NCBI GenBank assembly: GCA_023055425.1
Contig: JALGPY010000010.1
Location: 15,039,363-15,103,362, forward strand
Source: Linanthus parryae
Lineage: Eukaryota > Streptophyta > Magnoliopsida > Ericales > Polemoniaceae
Reading direction: 5' to 3'
Length of the DNA stretch: 64,000 bases
How positions within the stretch are numbered: position 1 is the stretch's first letter; every line of letters starts with the position of its first letter. Below are positions 46,267-57,912 of this stretch, one piece after another. The notes beneath the pieces were generated by a model. That model had not been told where the DNA came from. It worked only from the letters and a program-made list of their open reading frames with translations, and searched no databases. A program made the position numbers and the translations under genes.

Positions 46267-48045
46267 TTACCCAGCTGTTAGACCAAGTATTGAATTTGGA
46301 TTCATATTCAGGATCAACCATTTAGGTGGTCTAACCTCTTTAGGAACCCAAATTTTTTTAACTTTTCCTTTGAGTTGAAATAGAAAAGTGTTCCTCATTA
46401 TGTGAGGGTCTCTTCTTCTGAAAGGACAAGTCATTTTAACATGACCAATTTTGCGACAGTAACGAAATTTAGGAGAAGTTCTGTTTCCAGCTTTCACAAA
46501 TCTGGTATTATTCTTTCTTGGAAAGTTTGGATTGAATCCAATACCAGCTTTGTGAACAGACTGTGAACTTCCTCCAAGAATCAAGTTCAACTTTTTTTCT
46601 GATCCAGCAAGCCTAACTTTGACCAATTCAGATTCTTGAAGTTTCTCAGTAAGACTAGTCTTTGTTTATCTAATTCACCAACTTGATGTTTTAGATTAAC
46701 AATGATGTTACTCATCAAAGAGTTCTCAGTGACTACTTCATTGACTTGTGTTTTCAAGGCTTTGAAACTGGTTTTCAAGGCCTTGAAATCACTGTCAGTC
46801 TTCTTTTGAGAGATTTCAAGATTCTGATTTAGACAAACAAGTTGTAAGTTCTCTTTTGCTTGCTCATGAAATTTTTCTTTCGAAAGTCTGATCTCTTTCA
46901 AATAATCTTCTTCATTTAAAAGCATTGTTCTAAGATAATCTGAGAGAGCATCTTTTGGTTTTGAAACAGACAGTTTACCATTACCTCAATGTTTTTCTCA
47001 GAACTCTCATCATGCTTGGAGATGAAGCATAGGTTGGCATGCTCTTCTTCAGATTCTGATTCAATTGAGCTATTTGAATCACTCCATGAAGCTATCATAG
47101 CTTTATTTCTTCTATCATGATCTTTCTTTAGAAAGCTCTTGCTTTTCTTATGTGGACAGTCTCTTATCAAATGTGATGCATCACCACATTCAAAGCAGTT
47201 CATAACCTTTGATTTATTTTGTGAAGAAGACTTACCTTTGTAGTCCTTGCTACTGGATGGTCTATGTCTTTCTCTGTTGATGTCTTTGTTTCCAAAGTTT
47301 TTCTTCATTTTGAGAATCCTTGTCAAGGCTTTGGAAATCAAAGCAAATGGATCTTCATAATCACCATCCTCAGTTTCAAGGATTTGAGTTCTCTCATGCT
47401 ATTTGGCTTTGAGAGCTAAGTTCTTGACACTTTCTGGGAGCTCTCCATCAGCTTCATTCATAGATATTTCATGTGTCAGAAGCTTCCCTTGTAGGTCATC
47501 AAGTTTTAGAGTTGAGAGATTCTGAGCCTCTTCAATAGCTATGGTCTTTGGTTCCCACTTTGTCTTTGGAAGACTTCTTAAAATCTTCCTCACTTTTTCT
47601 TCATTCGAAAAATGTTTTCCCAGTGAATCAAGGTTGTTAACAATGTCTGAGATAGATGTTGATCTTGCTTGACTTCGCTGGTTCCTTCAAAAGTTACCAC
47701 AAGCTTATCCCATATTTCTTTAGCAGTAGTGAAGCCTGAAATCCTATTGAATTCATCTGTACTCAAAGCACAAAACAAGATGTTAATAGATTTGTAATTC
47801 TTAAAGAATTGCTCTAATTCAGAAGAGGAAAGTGAGTCTTCAGATTCGGGAGTTCTAATCCCATCTTTCTCTGTGTAGAAAGTGTGAGGTCCATTTTGAA
47901 TAATGGTCCAAAGCTCTATGTCTTGATCAATGATGAACATTTTCATCAAAGCCTTCCAGTGAGCAAAATTTTATCCACAAAATAGAGGAGGTCTGTTAGC
48001 AGCTCTTCCCTGGGAGAAACCACCATCACCTGCAGTACTCACGAG
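46267..48045 (-). pseudogene. Sirevirus-like gag
   Basis: N-terminal RPPLFCG, a stop, NFAHWKALMKMFIIDQDIELW, then a UBN2-type gag block (ISGFTTAKEIWDKLVVTFEG; RKILRSLPKTKWEPK; LDDLQGKLLTHE). A CCHC knuckle CFECGDASHLIRDC lies near 47195. A long coiled coil (46925-46587) contains FKALKTSFKALKT, again written by two palindromes 21 bp apart. A second knuckle FRYCRKIGHVKMTC has lost its first Cys. Frames change near 47590 and 46920, and stops interrupt. Confidence 0.8.
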
Positions 48046-48071
48046 ATGGTTAAATCTATACAGTGATACAA

Positions 48072-48085
48072 GCTCTGATAAAAAT
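48072..48085 (-). promoter_or_regulatory. Primer-binding site of the Sirevirus-like element
   Basis: On the minus strand, after the LTR end, comes ATTTTTATCAGAGCTTG. Its ATCAGAGC core matches the Met initiator tRNA site. Confidence 0.6.
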
Positions 48086-49354
48086 TGAAAGTGTGAGTGT
48101 GCAGGTGGTAATGCATCTAAGATGCTCTAGAAGGGGGGATGGGGTTGAATAGAGTATGCCAACTTTTTACAAAACTTGCTAAGACGATAGAATCTTGTGA
48201 CAGTTAGTGAAGTTCAAGGCCTTGAAAACAAGTTCAAGCCCTTGAAATAAAATACAGTTTGAAATAGATCAATCAAGTCTTTTTCAAGGCCCTGAAAAGA
48301 GTTTCAAACCCTTGAAAACAGACAAGTTTGAATGCTGTAAAAACTGAGTAAGTAAAGAAACAGTAAATGCAAGAGACAAGTGATTTACAGAGTTCAGTCC
48401 ACTTGGACCTAATCTCTACTTCAGGGATCTGATCCCTGCAGGATTTTCAACACAATTCTTATTAATCAAAAGCTAAGCCCTAGATCTCAAGCACAGAGAA
48501 ATGCCATACTCTGTTACAGCTTGTGGTTCTCCCTAACCTATCTAGTACCTGCTCTCACCTTGAAAAACCCTCGAGAATAAAGATATAAATATTACAGAAA
48601 TGATCTACCAATAAAGTACAATACAGGAGAACACTTAGAGTGTAGAAACTGCAATGAAGTATGCAGTGATCTTCTGTGAAATGAATTGTTAGAATGATGA
48701 ACTTCTTTGATGCTTGTCAACCCAGAACTCTGTCTCTCTTTTTACCCTTTGAGTATTGTGTCTTGTTACTTCAGAATTTAGTTCTATTTAAACTTCAAAC
48801 AGCTCTTCAAATCTTCCCAGATTTTCAGCAACAAATCTCCTATTTTGTAGGCAACAGACTTTGACTCTTTGGCAATCTTCTCCAACAGTTAAGTGATCAC
48901 AATCTCCAGAGATAATTTCGTGATCTTGTATTTGAATAGGTTGAGAAGCTATCAAGCCATTCGGATCAAACAAAGAATCATCTTCTCAATTATTTTCTTC
49001 CCTGCAAAAGTCAGTTTATGAAATAATCTCTGCAAACTAGGAAATAAATTCCCTGCAAAATCATAGTCAAACAGATGATATTTTATGTTCAAACATGTTA
49101 GAAAAATTTTCTTTCATAATCAAATAACAGTAAATCAAACATATAAAGAAGGGATATGAAATCAGCTTAGAAGAGTTTACAGAAAACTCCCCATGAGAAT
49201 GTTCATGTAGGTTAAACAGTTTCAAGGCTGTGAATCCAGTTTCAAGTCCTTGAAAATAGCTATAGCCTGTGATAACTAATTTAAGGCTTTGAATGCTGAT
49301 TCAAGTCCTTGAAATAGTTAAACTATTTCAAGCCTTGCACAACCTGATCTTACA
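48086..49354 (-). repeat. 5' LTR of the Sirevirus-like element
   Basis: 1269 bp, collinear with 39364-40677 but short of about 40 bp near 48553. Palindrome pairs start at 48213/48233, 48283/48303, 49221/49241 and 49280/49300. Confidence 0.9.
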
Positions 49355-49501
49355 CTATCGAGGCAGAATTCCTGTGTAGGCTTCACCACATAGACGAAAT
49401 CGCTCGACAGCACCGCCTTGCGACTTCTACTAGCTCAACTACCAAAATTTTTGGGGACAACAACACTTCAACACTTCCATCTCTGAAACATGGCAAGTTC
49501 T

Positions 49502-52500
49502 AGAGTTTCAATGGCAAGAAATGTAATATAAAGTATAATACATATGCTGTGAGGTTGCATATTTTTGTTGTGTATATAGTGTGCGTCTATATGCAACCGT
49601 AATTGCATGTTTTTTTTATGTAATATAACATGCATATGTGCAACTACTACACTGTTTTGCAAGATATTCGTTCATTTACTTGCTATGAATATCTGCTTTC
49701 GTTAGACTTCCCACAAACATTACATGAATATAACAAAAATGAAACATGTATTTGTATCAATTTTAGACAAACATAAACTACTTGCAATAATATTAACTGT
49801 AGTATATATATATATATATATAAATACATATTCTCATAAATATTTAATTTTAATACAGTTTACAAAAAACTAATTTTAGTTACTCTATTTCATCTTACTT
49901 AACTTTTCAACATCATTCTCTAAATGAGGTCGAGCAAAATTTGACTACTAAAATAATATACAAATTTATTAAGGTTTGTATATTGTTAAACAAATTTTAG
50001 TATACAACATTGTAAATAAGTTTAGAACAATCTACAAGTGTAAATTGTTTGCTAAAAATATTCATCAAACTACAACGATTAAATTACATGTTCAAAAAGC
50101 AAATGGAGATATAATAGAAGAAATATATATTTGAATAATTTTCTTATTTATGAATAATATATATATACATACATATATATATATAACCATTACATTATGG
50201 TACATTTATCAATAATTTCTACTTCCCAGACTAAATATGGGAGCACAAACGAAAGAAAAGAGGAAAAAAAACAAAAAACACAAAGAAGTAATATGATATT
50301 TCACAACAACTCACTTTAAAAAAATGAAGTATAAATTTGCCACCATGTTAACAGCAATATTTTAATCAAATGTACACGCCGTCACTACATCCCTGTAAAA
50401 GCTTAACCGAAAATCGTTTCCACTTCCATCTTCATATCCAATCAGCGAAGAAACCCTCTATTCGGTAACATCACAATCTTCACATGCTATCTGCACTGGC
50501 TCCGCTACTTCAAAATCAAACTATGTACTCATCGCAGTGCATAGTATGAGTCATATATATCTGCAGATCATCGTTGCCTCTTTCCTTGCATAATTTGATT
50601 GTGCATAACAACTTGCAACAAGCCTTTACCCTAAAATAAGGATTTCCTAACAACAGTTTTGGGAGACTTTCCCTGCTCGTACCATTGATCTATTTTTGAA
50701 ATTGCATGTGTATCACCATACATATATGAGGAAGTCAATATTCACATAAAGGCTTTTCTACTGAACACATGTAAGAAATTTCACCAACTAGTCTTCTTGT
50801 GGGGCATCTTCAAAAAAACCCAATGTGCATCTATTTATTTTCACATTCAGTGAACCTGTACAAGACATTAGCTAAAGTGGTACTTTCTGGGTTAATTTTC
50901 TAATGTATGAAGTTATAACTGCGATGATGTGACATCCTAAAACATTTCAACTCACCTAAAAACTACACTAGGTAAATGTTAGATTTCATTTTCCTTCATA
51001 TTTCTGATTTGATTGATATACATAATTGAAATAAGTACATGTTTTGATTAAGGCATTATGATATGTTACTTCTGGTTCTGTTTCGCTTAGTAGCTTCTGT
51101 TTTGCTGACAAGATATTCTGAAATAATCCATGCATAAAGAGATGGTTGACTTGAATATTGTTCGCCGAACAAGCGCATTTTCCCGTTAGAGCACCTACAT
51201 CTTCGTGATCCGGTATTGTTCCTCTCTCTATCTCTAAATTTTTACAGCATGTCCAGTGTTTCCTTTTTCTTCCAGTGGCCAACAAATTCTGAGTCTATTG
51301 CTAAGATTTGATATGCCAGTAAACCAAAAAAAATGTCGTATATGTGTCCATAAGTGATATATTGAAACCTTACAAATTTCATGGTGTCTGGATGTTTCAT
51401 TTTACATTTAGTAATGAATACAATATGAAATATAATGGAGGTTAAACATTCATTTTTTTCACAATGTGTGCCAAAATAATTTTTCAAGTAGTCTGCATAG
51501 CTATTTTAACTTTTACTGACTTGGATATTGTAGTGCACCACAAGAATACGGAGAAATGTACTTTCTTATATTGTTGATTCCGATAATTTCATTGAAAATT
51601 AAACAACCATAATCATATAAATTCATTGCCTTCTTTGAAACCAATGTGATTTTCCACAGCTTCAGTAAGCTTCTGCTCATAGTAATACGATTTTCATGTT
51701 CTTGGTTATTCGTCATTCATTCTTAATTGACTTGCTTAGTTGTTGGATTTCATAACTAAAGCTTACAGTTTGACAGGAGGACACAATTTAAATTCATTTA
51801 TGACAGAAAAAAAATTAGTTTGTAACAAATCAATATGCTGCAAGTGTTAGTTCTTTTTCTCTCTGGACTTTCGCGCTTTAGTATTGAATCAGTCAATGAG
51901 ATCTGATCAGGGGAGAAAATCCTAAAAAATCGACTGTTATGGCTACTTTGACTTAAAACAGCCTATGTTATATTCATATATGTTACTTACAGTTAAACAT
52001 ATGATTCATCTGTGTTATTTTTTTGAGCATATTCAACTGTGTTATTCACTATACTTCTAATGCCTTACTTTTGCACACACATGAGAAAACACTCAAGTTG
52101 GACAATGCATATCTAGAACTGATTGCTACACTAATCCAAGGTTAAAATCTTGCGCATAGTGTGAATCACATATAATGTTCACATGTATTATTTTCAGAGT
52201 AAATGTTCAAGCTTCGACCCCGACGTTATCCTGCAAACTAAGTCACTAGAAAATTCGTTTATGTCTACTTAGATATGGTAATAACTTGGAAATATTGTTT
52301 CTACATATTTTGGCATGTACACTATTATGCTCTCCATGCCTTCATTTTCATATACTGCTTCTATCTATCAATATTCCTCATGCATACAGCATCTGATGTT
52401 TTTCATTCCATATGATAAAAATTCTTTAACAATAAAGACATGTTTCTTAAATTTAAGTTCACAAATACAACAGAACTATGTCTACTATGATTTTTCTTAT

Positions 52501-53195
52501 TTTGTTATTCTTATTTCTTTGCGCCCTACTATTGTCCCATATTATGTGCAACTTAATTGTTATAACAACAAAGTAGAAATACTACCTGCCACTGAATCAT
52601 ACCCTCAAAATAACATGGTAAAACGATAATGGTCGTAGATATAAAAAACTTCAAATTATAGAATAATCTTCTAGACAAACAACAATGATCAATAGCTACT
52701 CCAGAAGAATCTCGCAAATTATCTGCAAGAGCATATATCTATATGCATAAGTCAGTTGTCAGATGAAGCTTAGTTTCTAACCATAGGTGTTACTAAAAAT
52801 TAATAACACACATATTAGCTCCATTACAGTGAGACATTTAGACATGTCAATTTCATTTAATTCGTTTTGTTTATCAAGATCTAGGCATGTCAGCATAGGA
52901 GAAACTAATATAGAATACAATGCCTTCCTTGATATGTTTGATGTACACATAGCTAAAATGTCATATTCATCATATTTTACCTCACGTATTAGATTCTAAT
53001 TCTAATCTTCCTTGCTGCAGATTCATTCAGCATTTTACGCTGCACATCAAACCCACAATGGAACACCAAGACACAAATCCAGCACTTCCTCACCAAGACA
53101 ACTAACACAAAGCAACAACACCCAGTGTGCTGCCAAACTCAAAAGATAATCCTCATGTAGCATAATATATCATCGCAACTACAGTATCAGCAAAA
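49502..53195. other. Gene-poor AT-rich stretch
   Basis: Includes (AT)n runs at about 49804-49822 and 50156-50185. I saw no protein homology or transposon ends. Short open stretches do not look coding. Confidence 0.4.
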
Positions 53196-53441
53196 GTTCA
53201 GCCTCAGTCTCCCCCGAGACACGAATACACGATGGCAATCCCGACAATTGATCTTACACCTACAACTGCCACAGCTAAAGCGGTAGTAGAAACAACAGTG
53301 TCATAATTGAAAGCCAATGATGAGAAATCAATTTATATGCTGAAAGAACAAATCCAGGTGTTACAACAACTAATTGCACTCAATGAACTGGAAGTGGACA
53401 TGGAAATTATCTTCATTGTCAAACTCGAAGAACTGTGTTAA
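53196..53441 (+). pseudogene. Fragment of an unknown coiled-coil protein
   Basis: An 82-codon frame with one internal TAA (53304-53306). It reads MAIPTIDLTPTTATAKAVVE, then MLKEQIQVLQQLIALNELEV and IIFIVKLEELC, to TAA 53439-53441. The helical heptad pattern suggests a coiled coil. Family not recognised. Confidence 0.35.
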
Positions 53442-53879
53442 AATATTGCAACGTTGAAGCCACCACCTCACGAACCAGCAACACAAAAAGACACAGAGAT
53501 GACAATTCTCCATCACCTCCTCCTTCAAAAAATGTGAAGTAGTATAATATTATCTAAACGTTATCTATTAGTATATATAAGTATTGTACATAGGCTCCGT
53601 AATGTAATATGAAGTATGGACATATACTAGTGATAAATCCTTCATAAGAGTCATCCTACGTACGTTCTTCATTGTAATTTGTGTGGGTTTCGGTGCAAAG
53701 TAATGAATTACGGGCTTATTCGATTAGAAAATGAGTTTTTGGATGTTTTTTTAGCTTAAACGTACAATACGGGTGTTTCTTATTGGTTATGAGTATGATT
53801 TGAATGATTTATAACATTTTATCTTCGCAGTAGTGTTCGTGTTGTTTTTTGACAAGAATGACGTATGTGGGAATCAATT

Positions 53880-55050
53880 GGATATAAGAAACGAGCTTCG
53901 GAATAAAAGAAAAGAAAAAAGGATGAAAAGCAACTAAGAAAATCCGAGAGCTTCAGGATGTCTTCATAGGATCACAATTTGTCTTCGTACGAATACAATG
54001 CCTTAGCCAAATTTTCAGAAAAGAAGAAAGTCTTCCCAGAATAGCTTGCTGTCTGAGAGTAGGAAGATCTTCCTACGAAGACGAAAATGTCTTGCTAAAA
54101 AGTACTTCGTACGAAGACATCGTCTGTTCATACGAAGACACGGGGAAGGTCAGCCAAAAATAAGGAAATAATGCCTAAAGCTTTCCTAATTGAACTAGGA
54201 CTCTTAGGGAATGTACATAAGACATATTAGGTCGTATTTTCAAAGAGGAGACACAGTAAAGAAGGTTTAAGGAGCAACTTGGTGCTAGAGTTCGTCGTGG
54301 AAGCAAGGATTCATCCGTTTGATACCTCTACTCTTATCTTTTCATTGTTTTTATAAATGATAACACAAACACTTGTATTTGTGATAATGAATATGCATAG
54401 CTAAACTTCATAGATTAGGACCCCAATTTGGGGTTAGGATTTTCACATTGATTATGCATTTTATGAATTGAGATTCATCTTTTATAAACCTGATTGATTA
54501 TTTGCGTTTTCTATGAATGTTTTGTTATATTCATCATATCTAATTAATTGGAGACGTCTTGATTAGCTAGAACTTAGTTTGCAATTATTTGGTAACTTGG
54601 TAGTTGTTGAACCGAAAAATCACACAATCACCCATTCTTAGTGAAAGTAAGAAGTGGAATCGTTAGAGTAGAATTCATCGTTAATGCATGTTTAGGGAAA
54701 GTTAGAACTTGGTAACTCTTTTTTAATCCAACCTAGTCATAGCATGCTCACTTGGTAACTCAGTGAGTTAGTATTGCTCGATTAGCAAAGTGAACTTTGT
54801 ATGTGCTTCACAAATCATAGAAAGTTGTCAATGAGAAGATCCTAGCAATCCCCCAACGAGGTGTCCTGGTTGTTTTCTCTATGTTAAATCTCGATATTTA
54901 AATACTTGATTTGTCTTTTAAATTTTCTTGGTTTAAGTAAATCAATTGCTTGCCCACACGAGTTTAATCAATACTAATTAGTTCACAACAAGTCTCTAGG
55001 ATTCGAAATTATTACTAGAATGATAGTTGTACACTTGCAGTTAATCTTCA
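53880..55050 (+). mobile_element. Ty3-gypsy LTR-like fragment (Tat/LARD type)
   Basis: The order of phrases resembles the downstream part of Tat-lineage LTRs: 'ATGAATATGCATAGCTAAAC', then a long run with 'TTGGTAACT', then 'GATAGTTGTACACTTGC' near the end. The first 250 bp hold CTTCGTACGAAG-type palindromes. No coding sequence or clear ends, so both borders are approximate. Confidence 0.4.
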
Positions 55051-55154
55051 TCAACTCGCAGTTTAGCTACCTCTCAAGGCAGTGAAGCTAAGCGACAAAT
55101 TGTGCTTCACAGTTTTGTTGTAGCTACCTTGTAAACTATACTTTTCGGTATATA

Positions 55155-55171
55155 TGTGTGTGTGTGTGTGT
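55155..55171. repeat. (TG)n microsatellite
   Basis: Short TG run. Confidence 0.9.
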
Positions 55172-55669
55172 CTTGAAAATCACTGCGACAACCCTAAATG
55201 GATAATGAGTCGTTTGTATTTCAATCTACCAATTTGAACAACTGCAAAAAACAATAATTTACTTCTTTACTTCCACAGCTTCACAGTTCTTTCCTTCGAT
55301 TACTGTTGTTTAGGTTGTTCTATCCCATGTTGGTTCATAAGTCCAACTTTAATTGTTGCTTCTCAACTTATGCCCAGTAAATGTTTGCCTCGATAGGAGA
55401 ATAATATATATTCTTTAATTATGATAAAATACAACAATAAATACTAGGCTTAGTAATCTTCAGTACTATGAAGCGAAAAATGTAAATTATATGTTTTAAA
55501 TATCGATGATATACATTTTGAAGTCATAATCGAACATTATAATTTATTTTTCCAGCTGACAAGCTAATTTATGCAATTGTGTGTACTAACTTGACAACAG
55601 CATCAAAATCAACAGGGTGGAAATGACTATTTCCTGTAACTCGGGGGTAATAGTAAAAACTTGATATGA

Positions 55670-55761
55670 ATTACTACTGGATGGAGTAGCCATTAACCAT
55701 TCAATAATTTTTAAAATTACTACTGGATGGAGTAGCCATTAACCATTCAATAATTTACTAT
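55670..55761. repeat. Two tandem units of 46 bp
   Basis: The unit begins ATTACTACTGGATGGAGTAG. Copies at 55670-55715 and 55716-55761 are almost identical, so the duplication is recent. Confidence 0.9.
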
Positions 55762-55886
55762 TGGAAATGAATATTGCAGCTGCTTGCCTGCGATTGTCTC
55801 TCTCCATTTGTGAACTCCCAAGGTAACATCTGCTAAACACTTTCGTCCATTGCACATTCCCATTAATATTCCTTCTTCTCTTCCTC

Positions 55887-57912
55887 TGGTAGTAGCGGGT
55901 GTATTTCAACTCGGGTTATCGTTCCCACGAGGACTATTGCAGGTTTTTCTAGAAATTAATTTAACTCACAAAGTGTAAAAGGGGGGAGTAGTTTAAGATT
56001 TTGATTACCAACTAAGTACTGAATGTAAAAACTGAAACATAAATATTTTTATGAGAGTTTTTTGAATAATTTGAGCGTCGTAAATCTAGTGTTTAAGGTA
56101 CTAGATTCCAAGATCCCCTAGGGTCTTTTCAGTTTACCGTTCTGTTGATTATGAAAACACACACCAGTTACTTATTCGTGCCAAGTACCAGTAGCGCAGT
56201 CATTATTCAGTTCCCGCACATTGTCACGATCCTACATATTTTCGGATCATGTTAAGCTACCTAAATCTGCAGTTTCGTTCTAAGTCTCCTGGGGTTTCTA
56301 ACATGTCCTAAAGGCACGGGTCAGATTCTCTAACATTTGTTCAAACGCTTAGGCTAGTCCTATCTCCCCTTCTCTTTTGGGTCTATCGGGGTAAGGTGCT
56401 AAATTTTGTCTTCTCTTCCCAACCCTAACCAGCCGTTTTCACCTACCGGGTCGAATCTATAACATTTTTGGTTCGCGACTCCGATCATGCCTGAACAGTA
56501 AAATCAAAGAAAGAATGACGAATAAAAACTGCAGACATTAAGATCCTAAGATCATGAATCCATAGTTGAAAACAAAACTAGATACTGAGTATGAAACCCT
56601 AGGTTCACTAAGAACCTAGGTAAATTGTTTAGCTACTGAATGACATAATTATATAACAAAGTTCTAAAATAAGGATATAGATTGAGATCAAACGAGTGTC
56701 TTGGAATCTGGGTTCGTGCTTCCGTGCTCTCTGAGGATGCTAAGACTTCTGCTTGGATGTATTGTGTGTAAAAAACGAGCTCTGGACGTCCCTTTATATA
56801 ATGTTGAGAAGATTTCGGAAAAAATGCATGAATTTATGAAACTGCCACTGACCAAACCCGACTCAGAAAACGGTGACCAGACCTGCCTTAGATAACTGTG
56901 TGGCAGGCAGCTAGCCACGCAGACAGTGAGTCTTTCAGCTCCCCAAGTCTCCCTCTTGCCCCTTGCATGTGTGGCTGTTATGTTCCATGCAGACAAGGTC
57001 CTCTGGCATCTCAAAAGGTCTATCTCTCTCCCCTTCCCATGTTGATGTTGCGTGGCTGGCAGCTAGCCACGTATACATGGGTCTTCCTAGCTTGATTTCC
57101 TTCATTTTCTCTGTCTTCTTCCTCTCGATCTGCGTGGCTACTGCGTGGCTGGCAGCCAACCACGCAGACAGTATCATGTTTCTTCCATACTTAGCCAAAA
57201 ATTGGTCCAGAACTCTCTTCTTATGTGGCTACCTGCTTGGCTACTACCCAGACAGCCACCAAAACTGTCCAAAATCAGCCAAAATCTTGATCCTGGGTCT
57301 CGACCTACATGGCTACTGCGTGGCCACTGCCAGCCATGCAGACAGTGGCAAAAAATTGACGTTTCTGCTCTCTTCCTACGTGACTACTGCGTGGCTACTC
57401 CCAGCCACGCAGGTAGCATCTCCCAGCCACGCACGTAGCAACTGTTTCAACTTCGCAGGGCCATATCTTTCTCATCCGGACTGTGTTTTGGCTCCGTGGC
57501 CTGTCATTGGAAATATCTTGAAGTCTAATTTCATTTTCCACCAGTCTCCCTCCACAATTTTTTTATAACTCAAGATATCTTAAAGAGTGAAGACTGGTCA
57601 TTCTAGCTTCTCAAACTTTGCTTCTCTGCACCCCTCTTGAGCGTTTCTTTGTTTCCGAAGTTCATTTCATGCCTCAAATCAACCGCTAAGCATCCATTCC
57701 TGTCAAGAAAAAATGAACAACCATACCGAGCGATTATATCTGCCAAATAACATCGAATTATGCTTGAAATCGCCCGAATTTTGCAATTGAGCTCAAATTC
57801 CTCTTTTGTAGAATATGCTGGTTTGTTGGCTAAAACATGCTCAGAATGATGATAAATCATTCTAAAACAGTTCAATATTGGCTCACAAATAACTCCTAAA
57901 TGCGAGTTATCA
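55887..57912 (-). mobile_element. Ty3-gypsy solo LTR, Tat/LARD type
   Basis: About 2.0 kb. On the minus strand it starts TGATAACTCGCATTTAGGAG at 57912 and ends near CCTCGTGGGAACGATAACCC and 'CGCTACTACCA' at 55887. Tat/Ogre-type LTRs often start and end this way, just before a TGGCGCC primer site, but no such site or internal region follows. Flanks TCCTC and TCTAC do not form a clear duplicate. Long frames inside it come from its repeat array and are not genes. Confidence 0.5.
56894..57440. repeat. Array of GCGTGGCTGxCAGCCACGC-like palindromes
   Basis: At least six units, complete or partial, lie at about 56900, 57050, 57130, 57225, 57305 and 57385-57435. Each pairs GTGGCT with AGCCAC around a short centre, often followed by CAGACAG. 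They lie inside the gypsy LTR. Confidence 0.8.

Larger units (their letters stand above)
39364..49354 (-). mobile_element. Ty1-copia element, Sirevirus-like, 10 kb
   Basis: LTRs 39364-40677 and 48086-49354 bound it, with flanks CTATA (39359-39363) and CTATC (49355-49359), a 5-bp duplicate with one change. Direction is minus: gag (two knuckle regions), protease, integrase, RT, RNase H, then an extra ORF between RNase H and the 3' LTR. The extra ORF, the long coiled-coil gag and arrays of palindromes in the LTRs fit the Sirevirus lineage. The LTRs differ by a deletion of about 40 bp and scattered changes, so the insertion is not recent. Coding blocks carry some stops and shifts. Confidence 0.9.
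39290..49501 (+). pseudogene. Coding-like sequence split by the Sirevirus-like element
   Basis: If 39364-49354 and one target copy are taken out, one frame reads WRTAILDQLVAKK, a TAA, then EDIAIEAEFLCRLHHIDEIA and TKIFGDNNTSTLPSL, to TAG at 49499-49501. It looks like a charged helix but I do not recognise it, and it holds a stop. The element lies in the middle of this frame. Confidence 0.35.

Noticed and set aside
56963..57568. 201-codon open frame, the longest on the right side of the window
   Set aside because: It lies wholly inside the palindrome array of a gypsy LTR, its repeats follow the DNA units, and no domain is recognisable.
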